DNA of 64,000 nucleotides from Diplosphaera chodatii (lineage: Eukaryota; Chlorophyta; Trebouxiophyceae; Prasiolales; Stichococcaceae), in contig JAALGY010000023.1 of NCBI GenBank assembly GCA_032358165.1, positions 1,240,001-1,304,000 of the forward strand, read 5' to 3'. The number at the start of each line of letters is the position of its first letter. The first letter of the stretch is position 1. Below the pieces are notes generated by a model that saw nothing but the letters and a program-made list of their open reading frames with translations, was not told where the DNA came from and made no database searches. The position numbers and the translations under genes were made by a program. Positions 36,073 to 48,963 of the stretch are shown here, piece by piece.

Positions 36073-36691
36073 ATGCGCACCGCCAGCAGTATGCTTGTTG
36101 CAAACCTTGATCCGCTGATTGAAGGTTGCAGGCGAGTCGAGGGAGCTGCGGTGGTGTGCACAGCAGCGCTGGTGTCGGACGCTATCAATGGCGCGCTGCA
36201 ACAGCTGTTTGGGTACATTGTGGGTGCTGTGCTGTTCGAGGTAGTGGCCGCTGACGCCAATAGCGGGCGCGCACGCGTCATCGTGGACCACAGGTGAATG
36301 CAGTTCAAAATCCAGCTTGGTACAGTACTGCTGCCGCCGGACTATGTACGGCACCGTCACAAGGGCAGGGGAGTAATTTTGTCAGTTCGTTTGCAGGGAC
36401 GTGCAGAAACTGCACGCAGCAGCTACGTGCGTTGCAGCTGTTGGTGGTGCATCTGCCAGCCTCAGGGTAAGATCCTGCCTGCACGATCGGCTCCTCCAAC
36501 TATGACTCGATGCAGCCAGGCCAGCAAAATCACGCGATCACACGTGGTGCAGGTTCTCACCAGCGAACCTTGCACATGATGCTGGGCTGATAGCAGTGCA
36601 GCGCGGGCTGGACGTCAGCAGAACGTGTTGCGCCGCTTGCAGCAGCAGCAGCAGCAGCACCAGCAGTCAGTGTCTGCACCGAGGCAGCTAG
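36073..36691 (+). CDS. Small gene, possibly RNase P/MRP subunit of the Pop5/Rpp14 type
   Basis: An exon 36073-36292 reads MRTASSMLVANLDPLIEG... and INGALQQLFGYIVGAVLFEVVAAD. It splices (ACAG|gtgaat to ttgcag|G, near 36397) to DVQKLHAAATCVAAVGGASASLR. That in turn splices (CAG|gtaaga to gtgcag, near 36555) to SPANLAHDAGLIAVQRGLDV, ending at a TAG at 36689-36691. The order small hydrophobic helix, FG..G, acidic turn, basic residue, helix, LR resembles Pop5/Rpp14 proteins of RNase P and RNase MRP, which mature tRNA and rRNA. The resemblance is weak and by pattern only. The first Met may be internal to a longer protein. The final exon has a short Ser run and its frame is unproven. Confidence 0.4.
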
Positions 36692-36750
36692 AGAGCAAAA
36701 AGCACGGTGACAGCCAGTGCAGTCAAAGAGCTGCACGAGGGCGCGGGGCC

Positions 36751-39026
36751 ATGTCAAATGGCGGGGCAGCAGGGCTCGGTGGCGGCAGGTCGCCGGTGCT
36801 GGAAGCAGCATCACCACGCAGCCCGCATCTGCAAGCGGATGTGGTGGATGTCGAGCGGCAGCCAATGCTGGAGGCCACGCAGCTGGAGGTGCTGGTTGTT
36901 GTCCGCTGCACACCTACCTTACCATGATGCACCACAAATGCCACAGCGCTGTCGCGGGTCCCTGTGGCCTCTGACCTGACATCCTATATCATATCCAGGC
37001 GCCGGCGCGCGGCAGGATGCTTAAGTCGAGCAGCGTCATCTTTGGTGGCGGACCTATCAATTTCACGTTCCCATCGTGGATCATGACGTTGACAGTCATC
37101 CTCAGCTGGTGAGGAGGCCCGCTATCTTGCGACTAGAAACAACAGAGAAGCAGCGTGCATGTGCAGCATGCACATGAACAGTATGCACACCACAGGTGCT
37201 CACAGTGCCACCTGCTCTGCACAGGTATGCAGCCAATACAGGGTTGTTGATCCTCAACAAGTGGCTGCTCAGCACGTATGGCTTCCGCAAGCCGGTGTTC
37301 CTGACGCTGTGCCACATGCTGGCGTGCTCGGCAATGGGCGCCGGCGCCGCCGCAGTGCGCGTCGTGCCGCCACAGCCCATCAAGTCACCGGAGCAGTTTC
37401 GCAAGATTGCAGCGCTGGCCGTGGTGTTCTGCCTCAGCGTCGTGCTGGGCAATGTGGCGCTGCGGTTCATCCCGGTGTCGTTCAGCCAGGTGGGTACGGC
37501 GATGTCACTGCCACGTGGATGGGACAGACACCTGCGACCAGAGCAGCATGCTGGTCTTCACCCTGCGAAACATCTGGTGGCTGCTGTGCTTGGCAACTGC
37601 CAGTGACAGGCACCATGCGTATGCAGCTCGTCATGGAGACCTACGGTCAGATTAGGAGATGTTGCTATGCAATCATATTGTGCTGTTCAACGGATGCGCA
37701 GGCCATAGGCGCCACTACACCAGTGTTCACAGCAATCCTGGCGGTGGCCATGATGGGCAAGCGCGAGTCTGGCATCGTGTATGCTGCGCTGCTGCCGGTC
37801 GTTGTTGGCATCGTCATTGCCACAGGTGTTGCCTTTGGCTGTACAGACCATCCCATTGCAAGCTGCGCTGTCAGGTAAAGTTGACCACTTACCCCTGCTG
37901 TCATTCTAAAGCTGCAAACGTTCTGTTATGCAGGGGCAGAGCCGCTTTTCGACATGGCTGGCTTTTCAGCTGCTGTGATTGCAACCGCCATGCGCGCGCT
38001 GAAGTCCGTGCTGCAGGTATCAGGCTGCTGTCAGTAGCCGTCTGCAGATAGCCATCATGATGACCAGGCTGCTGTGGCGCTGAACCAAGGCAGTCTTCTC
38101 AATGAGGCCTGCTGCTGTGCAGGGCATTCTGCTGATGGATGCCAGCGAAAAGATGGACTCGCTCAACCTGCTCAGGTACTTGCTTCCAACACCTGCACCA
38201 GCCACACCCATTGTTTCGCTTATATCTTGCATGCAACTCCAGTCAACCCTTACAGCACGTCGTTGGAGCTGCAGATGGATGGCGCCAATTGCATCCCTGT
38301 GCCTCATACCAGCAGTGCTGGTCCTTGAACCAACTGTCATCAGGCAATGCTCTCCTTTATCTGATCGCTTCCTGTCCATGAAAGCAGTGGTAGATGCCAA
38401 GAAAGCGAGGACTGGTTGTTTGCTGTCCACCTCTCAAATTGCACCGACTCGCACGCTTGATGCCGCAGGGAGGCGATGGACATGGGGGTGCAGCAGCCCA
38501 ACTTCCTGTGGCTGCTAGCTTTCAACGCATTTCTGGCATATTTCACGAACCTCACCAACTTCCTGGTGCGCTGCTCCTGCCTGCATCGTGTGTGTGTGAG
38601 AACGACCAAGACTGGGCAGAAGTGGCGCAGCATCGACACTTGCCAGACCAGCAACACGCTTCCCTGATTGCCATGCGTAACCACACTGACAAAGCTGCGC
38701 AGGTGACGCGGTATACCAGCGCGCTGACACTGCAGGTATTGGGCAATGCGAAGGGCGTGTTCACCACTGCGCTGTCTATTTTCATTTTCCGCAACCCATA
38801 TACTGTCACCAGTGTCGGCGGCTACCTCATCACTGTTGCGGTGCGCTGCCAGAGTGGATGTCGTAGCTGCTGCACCCAACCCTATCTTACCTGCTTATGG
38901 CACTGCTACCCGCATTATATCATAGAGCGACATGCTCTACATTTTCTGCAGGGCGTGGGCTGCTATGCAGCTGCCAAGCGCTATCAGTCTGCACAAAAGA
39001 CCAGCCTGGCTGGCACACGAGACTGA
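36751..39026 (+). CDS. TPT/NST-family sugar-phosphate or nucleotide-sugar transporter
   Basis: Exons: 36751-36888, 36999-37108, 37225-37489, 37702-37825, 37934-38015, 38123-38175, 38469-38565, 38703-38840, 38952-39026. The hydrophilic N terminus ([11 protein letters not shown]...) is followed by about ten membrane segments: [127 protein letters not shown] and [20 protein letters not shown]. The motifs NKW, LGN, TTPVF, RALKS and LGNAKG are characteristic of the plant KT/KV-type DUF250 (TPT) antiporters of the Golgi or plastid envelope. An upstream in-frame Met (36625) would add 42 residues, but that stretch overlaps the preceding gene, so 36751 is preferred. The substrate is not predictable from sequence. 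The C terminus KTSLAGTRD has no clear sorting motif. Confidence 0.9.
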
Positions 39027-39329
39027 TGAGGTTGCTATGCACTTGCCAGCATGCCCATTGGTTGGCAAACGGGGTGTGTCGTACATCCCAGATCTAAATG
39101 AACATCTGCAGCAGCGTGATAGCACGGCATGACATACTAGCAAAAGTTCTCTTCACAGCGCCCAGAATGGCTGTTGACAGCACATGGCGTTGGTAGCTAC
39201 AGTGCGTGAAATGGTGACAGCGGTCCTAACCTGCCGAAGTGATTGGTGTGCTAAGTGGCCGATGTAATTATGTATCGTATACGTACTGGTAATGTATTAC
39301 GATGCTGTAGTGTACACGAGGTTGTCCCA
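39027..39329. other. Short convergent intergenic region
   Basis: About 300 bases between the stop codons of the transporter (+) and TBCB (-). It is AT-richer than the exons and consists of the two 3' UTRs. Nothing else was recognised. Confidence 0.5.
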
Positions 39330-40733
39330 TCATATCTCGTCTTCATCATCAAACTCTACTTCTGCCGGTGGGAAGTTGCCCACGGCAACATTGGCAGGCC
39401 GCACCATGCCACCATATCCTGCCGCTGAGCGGAAGTATCTGCTACCCTGAACGCTGCCGTCATTCTTACCCACCGGCTCATCATACTCCACGCCTACCCA
39501 GTGGCCCAGCGGAAGCTCTGGCACCTTCCCCACATACCTGCATGCCACAACAACCTCCGATCGGCGTGGAGTCCTCCCAAATCACTGCGTTGAGATCGCC
39601 TCTGCCCTGGCAACTCTGTAGATGTCATCATCTGCCGGACGGTGAGAAAGCCGAACTCCTGGCGGCTACACCTCAACGGCATGGCTGGCCCCACCTGACA
39701 GTCCCGCGCTTTGCGCCAGGCTGCACCTCGCACCGGTCGCCGACACTGATGCCAGCAGCCTCGTCTGCCTGGAAGTCAGGATCCTCTGTCTTCTGCCGCT
39801 GCTCTGCTGGCGGGTAGGCCACGCCTCTCCGCTTTGCCATCTCCTTCTCAAGCGTCCACTCTGGATCATCCTGTACAATGCAGGTGCATTCGAAGTGCAA
39901 AGTGGTAGACAGCCTGACCTATGACTCCGTCTAGAGGTGCACACTCATGTCTGCATTCGGCTGTTGTATGACGAAGGTGACCCAGGAAGCACGCACCTTC
40001 AGCCGCTGTTCCCTGAACTTACGGTATGTGTTTTCCCGTTCAGCGTATGCCTGGTCTGACATCTCATACTTCTGCACCTTTGAGGTATCCTCTAGCCAGC
40101 CGTTGGCCGAGAGTGACAGTGGGTCGGTGTCAGTGATGTGCAGCACATACCTGCACATGCAAACACATGCACCGCATGTAGCGCGAGCCTGTGAGCTGAC
40201 ACACCAAGTGACACCGCAAAGCAATGCCATAGACAACCGTGAGTGGCTGCAAGGTCGAGCTGCAAGGTCGTAAAGGCCAGCCAGCCATGACATTGACAGG
40301 CTTAGGTAGGCTGTACCCGTCATGCGGCGAGTAGAAGCCCAGAGGGCGAGCAGGATCCAGGTCTGCCACTAGCTTGCCCCGTTCGTCCTTCAGCTGCAGA
40401 TGCATCGCGCTGGGCGACGTGCCACAGTGCGTCATCAACTTCGTCTTCAGTGCATCCACGGTGGTCTGCACAGATCGCCTTGGGCACTTCGCCATGAACC
40501 GCCTCACAAGGTAGCATGCAGCATGTCACAGCCACAGGCACGGCCGACATGCAGCCTACTATAATCATGCGGTATTGGCGCACATGCATGTCGACACGAA
40601 TCTCCATGAAGCGCGCTGCGAGATTGCTGTGTGATACATGCAGTAGCACTGTTGCCGCATCGCTGTTCTGCATGCCGCTGTCCGGACCCTGGACATATGC
40701 CCTCAGCTGCGCAATGTCCGCGCCGGTCATCAT
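39330..40733 (-). CDS. TBCB: Tubulin-folding cofactor B
   Basis: The start is one of two adjacent ATGs (40731-40733 preferred). An N-terminal ubiquitin-like domain (VLLHVSHSNLAARFMEIRV, then TVDALKTKLMTHCGTSPSAM, LGFYSPHDGYSLHITD) is followed by the linker WLEDTSKVQKYEMSDQAYAE and a coiled, charged helix. The C-terminal CAP-Gly domain reads GDRCEVQPGAKRGTVR, GHWVGVEYDEPVGKNDGSV, RYFRSAAGYGGMVRP. The extreme C terminus FDDEDEI is the acidic -EI/-EEM-like tail that CAP-Gly cofactors use to contact tubulin and TBCE; the stop is at 39330-39332. TBCB captures alpha-tubulin from CCT/prefoldin and works with TBCE in heterodimer assembly in the cytosol. In the key CAP-Gly motif, GKNDG is intact. Length and domain order match the family. 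It diverges from the GYF gene. Confidence 0.95.
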
Positions 40734-41359
40734 CTTGGCGAAAATACAGTGTGCACGAGATTGAATGGAGGTGTTCACTGATGATGATGCAGAGGTGCAA
40801 ATCGCTGCAAGGTAACAGAAGAGCTCGAGCGGGACGATCGATCTTGAAGGTTGGCGATGGCAGCCGGACTGGTCTTGTGTCTAGACTGCAGACATATACT
40901 CATGCAAGCGTCTGTTGAGCGTCCGCTGTCGTGCGGAGTGGCATAGTGAGCAAGCGGTGCCAGGTCACGCCAGGTCAGCTTTGCGGAGGGTTTTGCAGCC
41001 GATTTGCAGGCAGGGCGTGCAAGCCGAAGCATTGCAAACCTCGCACAACCATTAAGGAAGGTCATTCATCAGCATTGATTGCATTTGGCATCGTAGACAT
41101 ACGGCAAACCCCACAACGGCTCAGCAGCAGGCATTGTCGTGCACGCCTGTGGAGTCCATGGTAGACACGTCCAAATCCAGCATAACAGGTCACACATGCT
41201 AGCTTTATATTGCATTGATGCATGCTGTGCTGGTGGTACCGTGGTCGGCGCCATGCGAGACGTTTTCGAACCACGTTCTGGTACTCTGAACATGCATGTT
41301 ACTGGGCTGTGTCTGAGCACCACATCATGCTGCTGATGGCATGCACAGGTCTGAGCAAC
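40734..41359. other. Divergent intergenic region between TBCB and the GYF gene
   Basis: About 625 bases that should hold the TBCB promoter and the GYF promoter or an untranslated first exon. An acceptor-like tgcacag sits at 41343-41349, right before the first GYF coding exon, suggesting a 5' UTR intron. No gene was recognised. Confidence 0.5.
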
Positions 41360-44300
41360 ATGCGCAGCTCATCAGGCGTGCTGGGCGGGGATCCGTCGAC
41401 GCCTGGAAAGCTGACGCCCCAGTGGCTGCTCGATGCTAGCAAGAACTCTGCCCTGGTGGTGAGCTGTGCTCATGCCAACATGCCTGCACAGAGCACGCTT
41501 GGCACAGATAACTACACTTCCGACTCACCTCAATCACCCGCACGACATGCAGGTCATCCCCTATTGCTGCTTTACGCATGTTCCTACGGAAGTGCAGAAG
41601 TTGCATTCGCCCTCGATGGCACCTGCAGGACGGTCCTCGAAGCCTGCCATCGAGCAATCGCCGGGACGAGGACGATGGTCCTAAGCAGCCAGGCAGTGCT
41701 CGTCGTGGCGATGGTTTGGCTGGGGGGTTTGGCTCTGGCCACATTGGCAGCCAGCAGCAGCAGGGAGACCGCTGGGGCGGCCCGGGGGGAGCTGGCAACG
41801 GCATGGGTGCCCGTGGGGCCTCCATGGATGGCGGGCCACAAGGCAGTCGCCGTGGCTGGAGGGACGAGGAGCGTCCTGTCCCCATGCACCGCGACGGGCC
41901 ACCACACCCAAGGTGCTGGCCTAGCATGCGCCGTCCCAACCTCGCAGCCACCTCCACAGCTGCCGTCCTGTCTCCTGTCCGTTCACGATGTCGCGGCTGA
42001 ATGCGCATCGGCCATGCGCTTTGTAGGTGGAATAGCCACAGCACGCATGGCAAGGATGACGCCGGACCAAACGGGTGGCCTGGCGAGGTCCACCCTCTGG
42101 GTCGTCACCATCATGAGCCAGGCAGTCATCCCGGTGAGCAGGCTCACCATCTGGACAGCACAGCTTTCCATTTGATGAGTCGTACTGCCTGACAGCCAAG
42201 CATGCCAGAACAGCCAAACCTGTCTGTTCCATGCTGTGCGCCGCCAGTCTCAGCATCTGCATGCACCTCTGTCGTCCTGGATGCTGTTCACATCTGCTGT
42301 TCCTGGGCGCAAAAGCACGTGCCTCGCGGTGTAGGTCAAGGTGATCGATGGAGCATAGATGCGCCGCAGAAGCCGGGGGGCCCAGGCGGGCCGCGTGGGG
42401 GCCCTCACTTCCAGGGTGGACGCGGCGGCGGCGGCGGAGGCGGCGGCGGACCACCGCCCGAGCGCTGGATGGATCGCATGCACAGTGAGCGCGGAGACCG
42501 CTGGACGTCTGGCGGCGGCGGCCCGCAGCGCTGGAGCAGTTCAGGTGCCATGGTGCTGGTGGTGCATCACCCGCAGTGCTCGTCATTGTCGGGGCACGCC
42601 CTTCAGCACCCTCAATCTCGGGCGAGTAACGGTCCATACTGTATCTGGTGCTGTGTACCATCAGACTGCCCATGTCAGCAGGATATGCTGCTTATAGCAG
42701 CTGGCATTTGCATAGGTCACGATCAGGACCCGCGCGGCGGCGGCGGCGGCGGTGGCACCTGGCATGGACCCGACCCCCGCCGCCAGGGGGCATCGGCGCC
42801 CGGCTTTGGCGGTCCGCCCGCATTCCACGGCGGCTACGGCCCAGAGCGGCACGGCGCGCCGGCTGCGCCAGGCGGCGGCCCCCTGGAGGCTGGCCGGGGG
42901 CGCGGCTTTGCAATGGGGCGTGGCCGGGGTGTCGGCAGAGGTGTGCCCTTTGCTGCCTTCCAGTGACTCATGCATGCAGCATGCTGCTCTGTCAGCCTCA
43001 CACACCTTCGGGCTGGCCCTTGTGATGTTCGCACGGCTTGCACCGTTGCCGTCAGGCTGCCACATGCTGACTCGGTGTGCGCTCGGGGAGTGCAGGGCCT
43101 CCAGGCCCAGTTGGCGCGCCTTCACACAGCCGCTGGAGCAGCAGTGCCCCGCTCTCCCGGCCCCCTGACCCCAGCGCCTCTTCCCCTCCTGGCGACGGCA
43201 GCAAAGCGGGGACCGCTGCACGACGCTATCAGCGCTCGGAAGCACTGCAGGTTGAGAAGTGCTGATGCTTCATCAAACTGGCTCCCTCATGCAGACAACA
43301 GCAGAGCTGCATTGTTAATACCTGACGCCCGTGCTTCAGTTGTGAGGTAGTGTGTACGGAACATACACAATGCCTATGCCTTCACTTCTTTCAGGGTGAA
43401 TGGTTTCTGCAATGGCAGGTGCTGGATGAGCTGCGAGCAAAGGGCGAACTGGCACTGCCGGATGATGTTAATACCGATGATGCGGATCTGCTGGCTGGCC
43501 CAAATGACGTGAGCATGTGTTGCAACATTTCTGCCTCGCTGTTGTGTTGAGACAGCTGAGTCGTAAGGTTGCATCAGCCAGACATTGCATGTTGGGCTGC
43601 TTAGCGCAGTCATGCTGCAGAGCTGGCTGGTCCTTTCAGCTGGGATGTGCATGCTTTCCTGCCTTATCCCTCAGTGTCATATGGTCGTATATTGTGACGC
43701 AGGTGAATGTGGAGCGTCAGCTGGCAGCACGCGCTGACGCCTGGCAAGCTGATGGCGACGCCGTGCCAGATGTGCAGCGCCTGAGCTTGGCTGAAGGGCA
43801 AGCAGTCGAGAAGGAACCACCAGCATCTGAGGATGACAATGCTGCCAAGGCGGCTGTGGAGGTTGCCGCCTCTGCAGCAGCCGCGGCTGCGCCGGCCCCG
43901 GACGAGGACGACTGGCTGTACCGCGACCCCAAGGGCAATGTGCAGGTGGCGTTGAAACCGTGTTCTGACTGCTGAACATCGTACAACAACAATAATTCTA
44001 TGCTGCTGCCATGTTTGGTCGAGACCCTCCTGACAGTTGCATGATCCGATACTGCAGGGGCCGTTCTCCCGCAGCGACATCCTGGCATGGTTCGATGACG
44101 GGTTCTTCCCGGCAGACCTGCCCATCCGTGCAGCAGGCGACCCCGATACTGCTGACTTCCGGGCTTTATCGGTCATGATGCGGGTCTGGGCGGGCAATGC
44201 AGCAGGTAGCAGATGATGCACCAGGACTAATGCTTGGTGCAATCGTGGTGCAATAACAAGGGGCCATGCCATGCCACTGATGTATAGCATAGCACCTGAC

Positions 44301-47300
44301 ACTTGTGTCCGCAGGGCCGCCTCCTGGCTTTGAGCAGCCCGCGTCCACGGCCAGTGCTGACCAGCCCGCAGCGGAGGCCGCGCCTGCCCAACTGCAACAG
44401 GCGTCAGCACAACTGCAACAGCTGCCAAGCGCACTCCCTGACATGCCAAGTGTGCAGGCTGCCGTCAGCAGTGGAGCATGCTTGCCGTCGTTGCCGGAGC
44501 CACAGGTCCAGCGACAGCAGCCGGCGTCGGAAGACGCGCCGGCGGCGCCACTGCAGGAGCTGCAGCAGCCAGCCATGGACCACCTGCAGCAACCGCACGC
44601 CCACCAGGTGCAGCAGCGCTCCTTCTTGGATCAGCAGCTGCCCCAGCAACCGCCCCAGCAGCAGCAGCAGCAGCCACCATCGGTGCAGCAGCCATTCGGC
44701 CAGCAGACCCAGTCACAGCTGCAGATGCAGCAGACTGGCAGCGGGCCATTGGGCAACTTTGACGCGGCGGCCTTCCTGCACCAGCAGCTGCTGGCCGGGC
44801 GTGGCTCTGGGCCCCTGCCGATGTCGCTGCCGCCCCAGCACCCGCTGCAGATGCCGCCCCAACAGCCGCAGCCCCAGCAGCTCCTGGCAGGCGGATTCGG
44901 GCACCTGCAGCTACAGCAGCTGCATCTGCAGCAGCAGAATAACCAGCAGCAACCGGGTTTTCCCGGCAGCCTGCCCCACAGCCTCATGCTGCAGCCAGGC
45001 GGTCCGCCCCAGGCGCCCCTGCAGCAGCACGAGCAGCAGCCGCCGCGCCCCTTCTTCGAAGCGCCGCAGCAGCAGCAGGGTCAGCAGCAGCAGCCGCACT
45101 GGCACAGTGGCGGCTCCAGCCAGGAGCTGTTTGGCTCCGGTGGGCCTCTAACGCAGAAGCCACGCCTATCCGCCTTCGAACGGATGCGCCAGGGTGCCAG
45201 CCCCGCCCCGCAGCCCCTGGCTGGCAGTGGCAATGATGCCGACGATCTGCTCCAGCTTTTCATGCCGCCCGTGCAGCCGCAGGCAGCGCAGCAGCAGCAG
45301 CAGCAGCCCGCTCAACCCTCACAGCAGGTGTTTTGCTTTCCGGCTGTGCAGTGACCCTGCTGTCAGACATCTAGGCCCCTGCTGCCATGTTATGCACGTG
45401 CTGAGTCTCCAGTGTTCATGTCATGGACCCAGCATGTCCAGCATCCCCAGTGCATGCTTGCGGCAGGGACTCGCCCAGCCGAGCTACCCGCAGCTGCCGG
45501 ATGAGCTGATCGAGGGCCGAGGCGCGGGGCCCATCATCCCCGAGTGGCTGCCGCCGCAGCACCAGCGGGCGCCGCCGCAGCAGCAGCAGCAGCAGGCGCA
45601 CCGCCAGCCGTCCAGCGGCTTGCCGCAGCAGCCGGCTACGCTATGGCTGCAGCCGCAGCCGTTGGGCGGCGCTCCCAGCCCGGAATCCCGCGCCCCGCAG
45701 CAGCCCCAGCCCCAGCAGCAGCTGCCCGTCTCGCAGTGGCTGCCCGCCCCCGCACCCCCGCAGGAGGCACCAGCGCAGCAGTGGCAGCCGGCGCCACCCT
45801 CCGCCCCGCAGCAGCCCCCGCCACAGCTGCAGCCAGAGCCTGAGCCGCGCTCCCCCGCCCCGGCTGGCCAGCAGGAGCTGCTGGAGCCTGTGCAATGGCC
45901 GCAGCAGCCGCCATCACCGCCCCAGCACCAGGTCTGCTTGACAACTTCGTGCCCAGGCACCCGGGGCCCTGCATGCCAAGCTCACCAAGCACTGTCTTGG
46001 CTTTCCTCATTAACCCAAGCTTCGCCATCCTGTCGTGCCAAAGCATCTACTCACCAGCGGACCCCATGCAGTAGGAGTCGATCACATGGGGTTGACCATC
46101 ACACCAACCCCACACCAAAGAATTATGTGTTTGGCAGGAGGCCCCGCAGCGGGCTGCACCGGTGGCGCCGTGGGCGGGCCGCGCCCCGGAGGGGCCCCCC
46201 GCCGGCAGGTCGCTGCGGGAAATCCAGCAGGAGGAGGCGCGCGTCGCGGCCCGCCGCCGCGCCGCCGCCGAGGCCGCGGGCCAGGCCGCGCAGCCCGCCG
46301 CCTCCGCGTGGGCCAAGGTGGCCGCCGGCAGCAACGCGACCACAGGTGCGCAGCGGAGACCCGGCCGGCGGCCTGCAGGCTGTGGATGTGCTGCCATGAC
46401 CATCGTCCTGTCATGTGAGGGCTTGCCACAGGAGACAGTGGTCAAAATAGGCCGCTGTGTCACGGCTGATGCACCAGATGCGAGGTCCTGCAACACCAGG
46501 GCACTGACGCCAAGGGGGGCCTTGACCCGCAGGGGTGGACATGCGGGAGGTGGTGGCGCAGGAGGAGCGGCGCCGCGCCTCGGTGCCCGTGCCCGAGTAC
46601 GTGCCGCCGGCCCCCGCTGCGGGGTGGGGCGGCCGCGCCGCGCTGTCGCCACCCGCCGCCAGCCAGCGCTCCCTCATGGTGCGCGCTGACGCCGCCTGCA
46701 TCGCCGCATCGAACTACTGATCACAACATGAGGATGCGTTGGCGAAATTGTGGCCTCGGGCGTCTCTGTAGCCTATGTGCTGCTCAAGAGGTGCCCAGTG
46801 CCCCACCACCATTCCCACAGCCAACTGCAGCCGTGCTGATCTACGGGGCATGTTCTTGACCGAGATGCCAGGCATGGCTGACAGTGTCGTTGCGGGGCTG
46901 TGCCCACAGGAGATCCAGGAGGCGGAGATTGCGGAGCAGCGGCGCATGGCTGCGGCGCTGCGGGCGGAGTTCCAGGCCAAGCAGGCCGCGTCGGGCGGCG
47001 CGCCCCCCACCGAGGAGGAGATGTTCTGGGACTACGGCCAGGCCGCCGCCCCGCAGCCCTCGCCCGCCCAGCCGCAGCGCGCCCAGGTGATGCTCCGCTG
47101 CCGCGGGCCCCCTGGAGTGAATTTGCGGACTGCTGCACTGGTTACTATGGAGCTGGTGTGCATTGCCCAAAGCTGGGTATCCGCTGGCACGCCGTGGTGC
47201 CCATGCTCCCATGACCTTCTTTCACACCGTTTGCTGAGACCCCGCTGTTGACAAGCAGTGCTCACATGCAACCTGCAGTCCAAGGGCTCTGGCAGCGCGT

Positions 47301-48457
47301 GGGGCGGCGGCACAGACGCGGCCCGCACGCCGCCGCAGCAGGCTGCCCCGGGCGCCGGCCGCGACGTCGCTCGGCAGCCCGCCCCGCAGCAGCCGCCGCC
47401 CCAGCAGCAGGCCCCCAGCAATGGCCGCGGCGTGGCCGCCCCCGCTGCACCTGCCCCGGCTCCTGCACCTGCCGAGTCCGGGTCCAGCCTCAGCCCAGCC
47501 TTCAGGTGCGCGACCAACTGCATGAAAGCCCGCTCCTCGTCAATCTTGGCACCTGAGTCAAGGCTACAGGCATCCTGCGTCCGCTGCTGTCGTCCGCATC
47601 GTCCGACTTGACGTGTTCGCGCACAGCGTCGGAGCCATCTGCAGTGTGAAGGGCTGCCTGTGTCCGGCGTGCGCAGGGACTGGTGCCGGCAGCAGATGCT
47701 GGCGCTGCGGCGGGACCCAGACCTCACGCTGGTGGAGTTCCTGGTGGGGGTGCCCTCCGCGGGGGAGACCCTGGAGTACATCGACATGTACCTCAAGGAC
47801 GACGTCAAGCAGAAGGCCGTGCGCGACGCCTTCGCCAACGAGTTCCTCAAGTGCGCTCCCTGACCCCCGCACGCTGGCCTGTCTTTGTGGCACATGCCTG
47901 CGCTCTGTGCGACACATCCACGCTGCATGCCTCCCTCGTTGTCTGTCGGCCATGAGCATGCCTGGTGCCTGACAATGTCCCTGCACTTGCGTCGGCCCGT
48001 GAGGTCCAATGCGTCACAATGCAACCCCTGCAGGCGCAAACTGGAGGAGCAGGCACCAAAGCGGCGCAAGAAGGGCGGCTCCGCCGCATCCGCCCCAGCG
48101 CAGCCGACGGCCACCGTGGTCACAGCACCGGCGCCCGACACCTGGGCCAAGGTGCGGCCAACCCTCCCACATGACAATGGGTCTTTGCATGAAAGCAGTT
48201 TCGCTGCATGCACACAATAGACGTGTGCACAGAATTGCCATGCAGAGGATGTCGCTACGCAGCTTTGTGTTCGGTGCTATGCCCAGAGTTGCTGCAACAT
48301 GTGGCTGTGTGTTATTACCGACTCGTGCGATGCTTGGTGCCCTGTGCAGGTGCCCAAATCCCAGAAGAAGAAGCAAAAGGGCAAGTCGCTGAGCGGGCAG
48401 CAGCTGGGCTTTTCTTCTGGCGTGAACTACGAGGCGCTGGAGCGCATCAACGATTGA
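41360..48457 (+). CDS. GYF-domain protein (GIGYF-like translational regulator)
   Basis: This is one long gene. The first coding exon has PGKLTPQWLLDASKN, then come Gly/Arg/Asp-rich exons (GDRWGGPGG, GWRDEERPVPMHRDG, RGRGFAMGRGRGVGRG). The motif FLQWQVLDELRAKGEL is at about 43397. The GYF domain (WLYRDPKGNVQGPFSRSD, then ILAWFDDGFFPADLPIR) spans two exons at about 43911-44150. A very large Gln/Pro-rich exon (44314-45327) starts PPPGFEQP, and a second one runs at 45471-45929. Further exons carry SLREIQQEEARVAAR and AWAKVAAGSN, the charged helix EIQEAEIAEQRRMAAALRAE, and DLTLVEFLVGVPS...MYLKDD. The end is a basic tail, KSQKKKQKGKSLSG, then NYEALERIND at stop 48455-48457. GYF domains bind PPGF-type proline motifs. 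Relatives control mRNA translation and decay through 4EHP. A TGTAA poly(A) signal lies at 48600-48604. The start is tentative. Confidence 0.9.
44520..45326 (+). repeat. Poly-Gln/Pro (CAG/CAR-rich) low-complexity coding tract
   Basis: Imperfect cag/cca runs in the GYF gene encode Q-rich sequence (for example QPPQQQQQQP and AQQQQQQPAQ). A second such tract lies at 45570-45900. The tracts are purine/CAG-biased on the coding strand, and they create long but meaningless open frames in the other five frames. Confidence 0.9.
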
Positions 48458-48963
48458 TTGCTGGCCTGAGTGCTGGGGGCCTCCGTGGCTGAGTTTGCCC
48501 AGCTGTGCTGCCCTGCGGCGCTGTCGGCATGCGTTCATTGCAGCAGGTGGTCTGCCGTTTGATGGTCCGGTCCAAATCCAGGGTATCTACAAATCAGCCT
48601 GTAAAGGCCCACCGTGTGCTGCGATGAATGCAGCAGTAGGCACGTCTCAGCCTGGGCTCTGACCACCTGGCACACTCCCACCCTTGAGCGAACATGTTGC
48701 CGCATGCAGAATTGCAGATAGCACGCACTCAGCACTTTGGCTGCAATCGGTAATTCTTGCCGCCTGCTGCACTGACTGCAACATCCGTGATTGGTGCACG
48801 TCACAGTGTTCGCCGCCGGCAAATCTACCTGTGTGCTGTGTACGCCCTGAAGATTGCACCGCTGCTGCGGCGCTGGTAGCTTGGCCTGCGGACGTAGCCT
48901 GTGCAGCCTGCTGGCAACACCTGGGTGACCCATTTTGCGGCAAGTTTCTTGTAACAGACAACC
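48458..48963. other. Intergenic region between the GYF gene and NAA10
   Basis: About 500 bases. The GYF 3' UTR has a canonical green-algal TGTAA poly(A) signal at 48600-48604. The remainder should be the NAA10 promoter. No other gene was seen. Confidence 0.6.

Noticed and set aside
44303..45151. Ser/Arg-rich 282-codon frame in the Q-rich exon (looks like an SR protein)
   Set aside because: It is a frame shift of CAG/CCA repeats (Gln becomes Ser/Arg). The Gln/Pro frame is continuous with the GYF domain exons.
47032..48213. 393-codon open frame antisense to the GYF gene
   Set aside because: It is a by-product of high GC and the biased codon pattern of the sense exons. It crosses known exon-intron borders of the GYF gene and matches no family.
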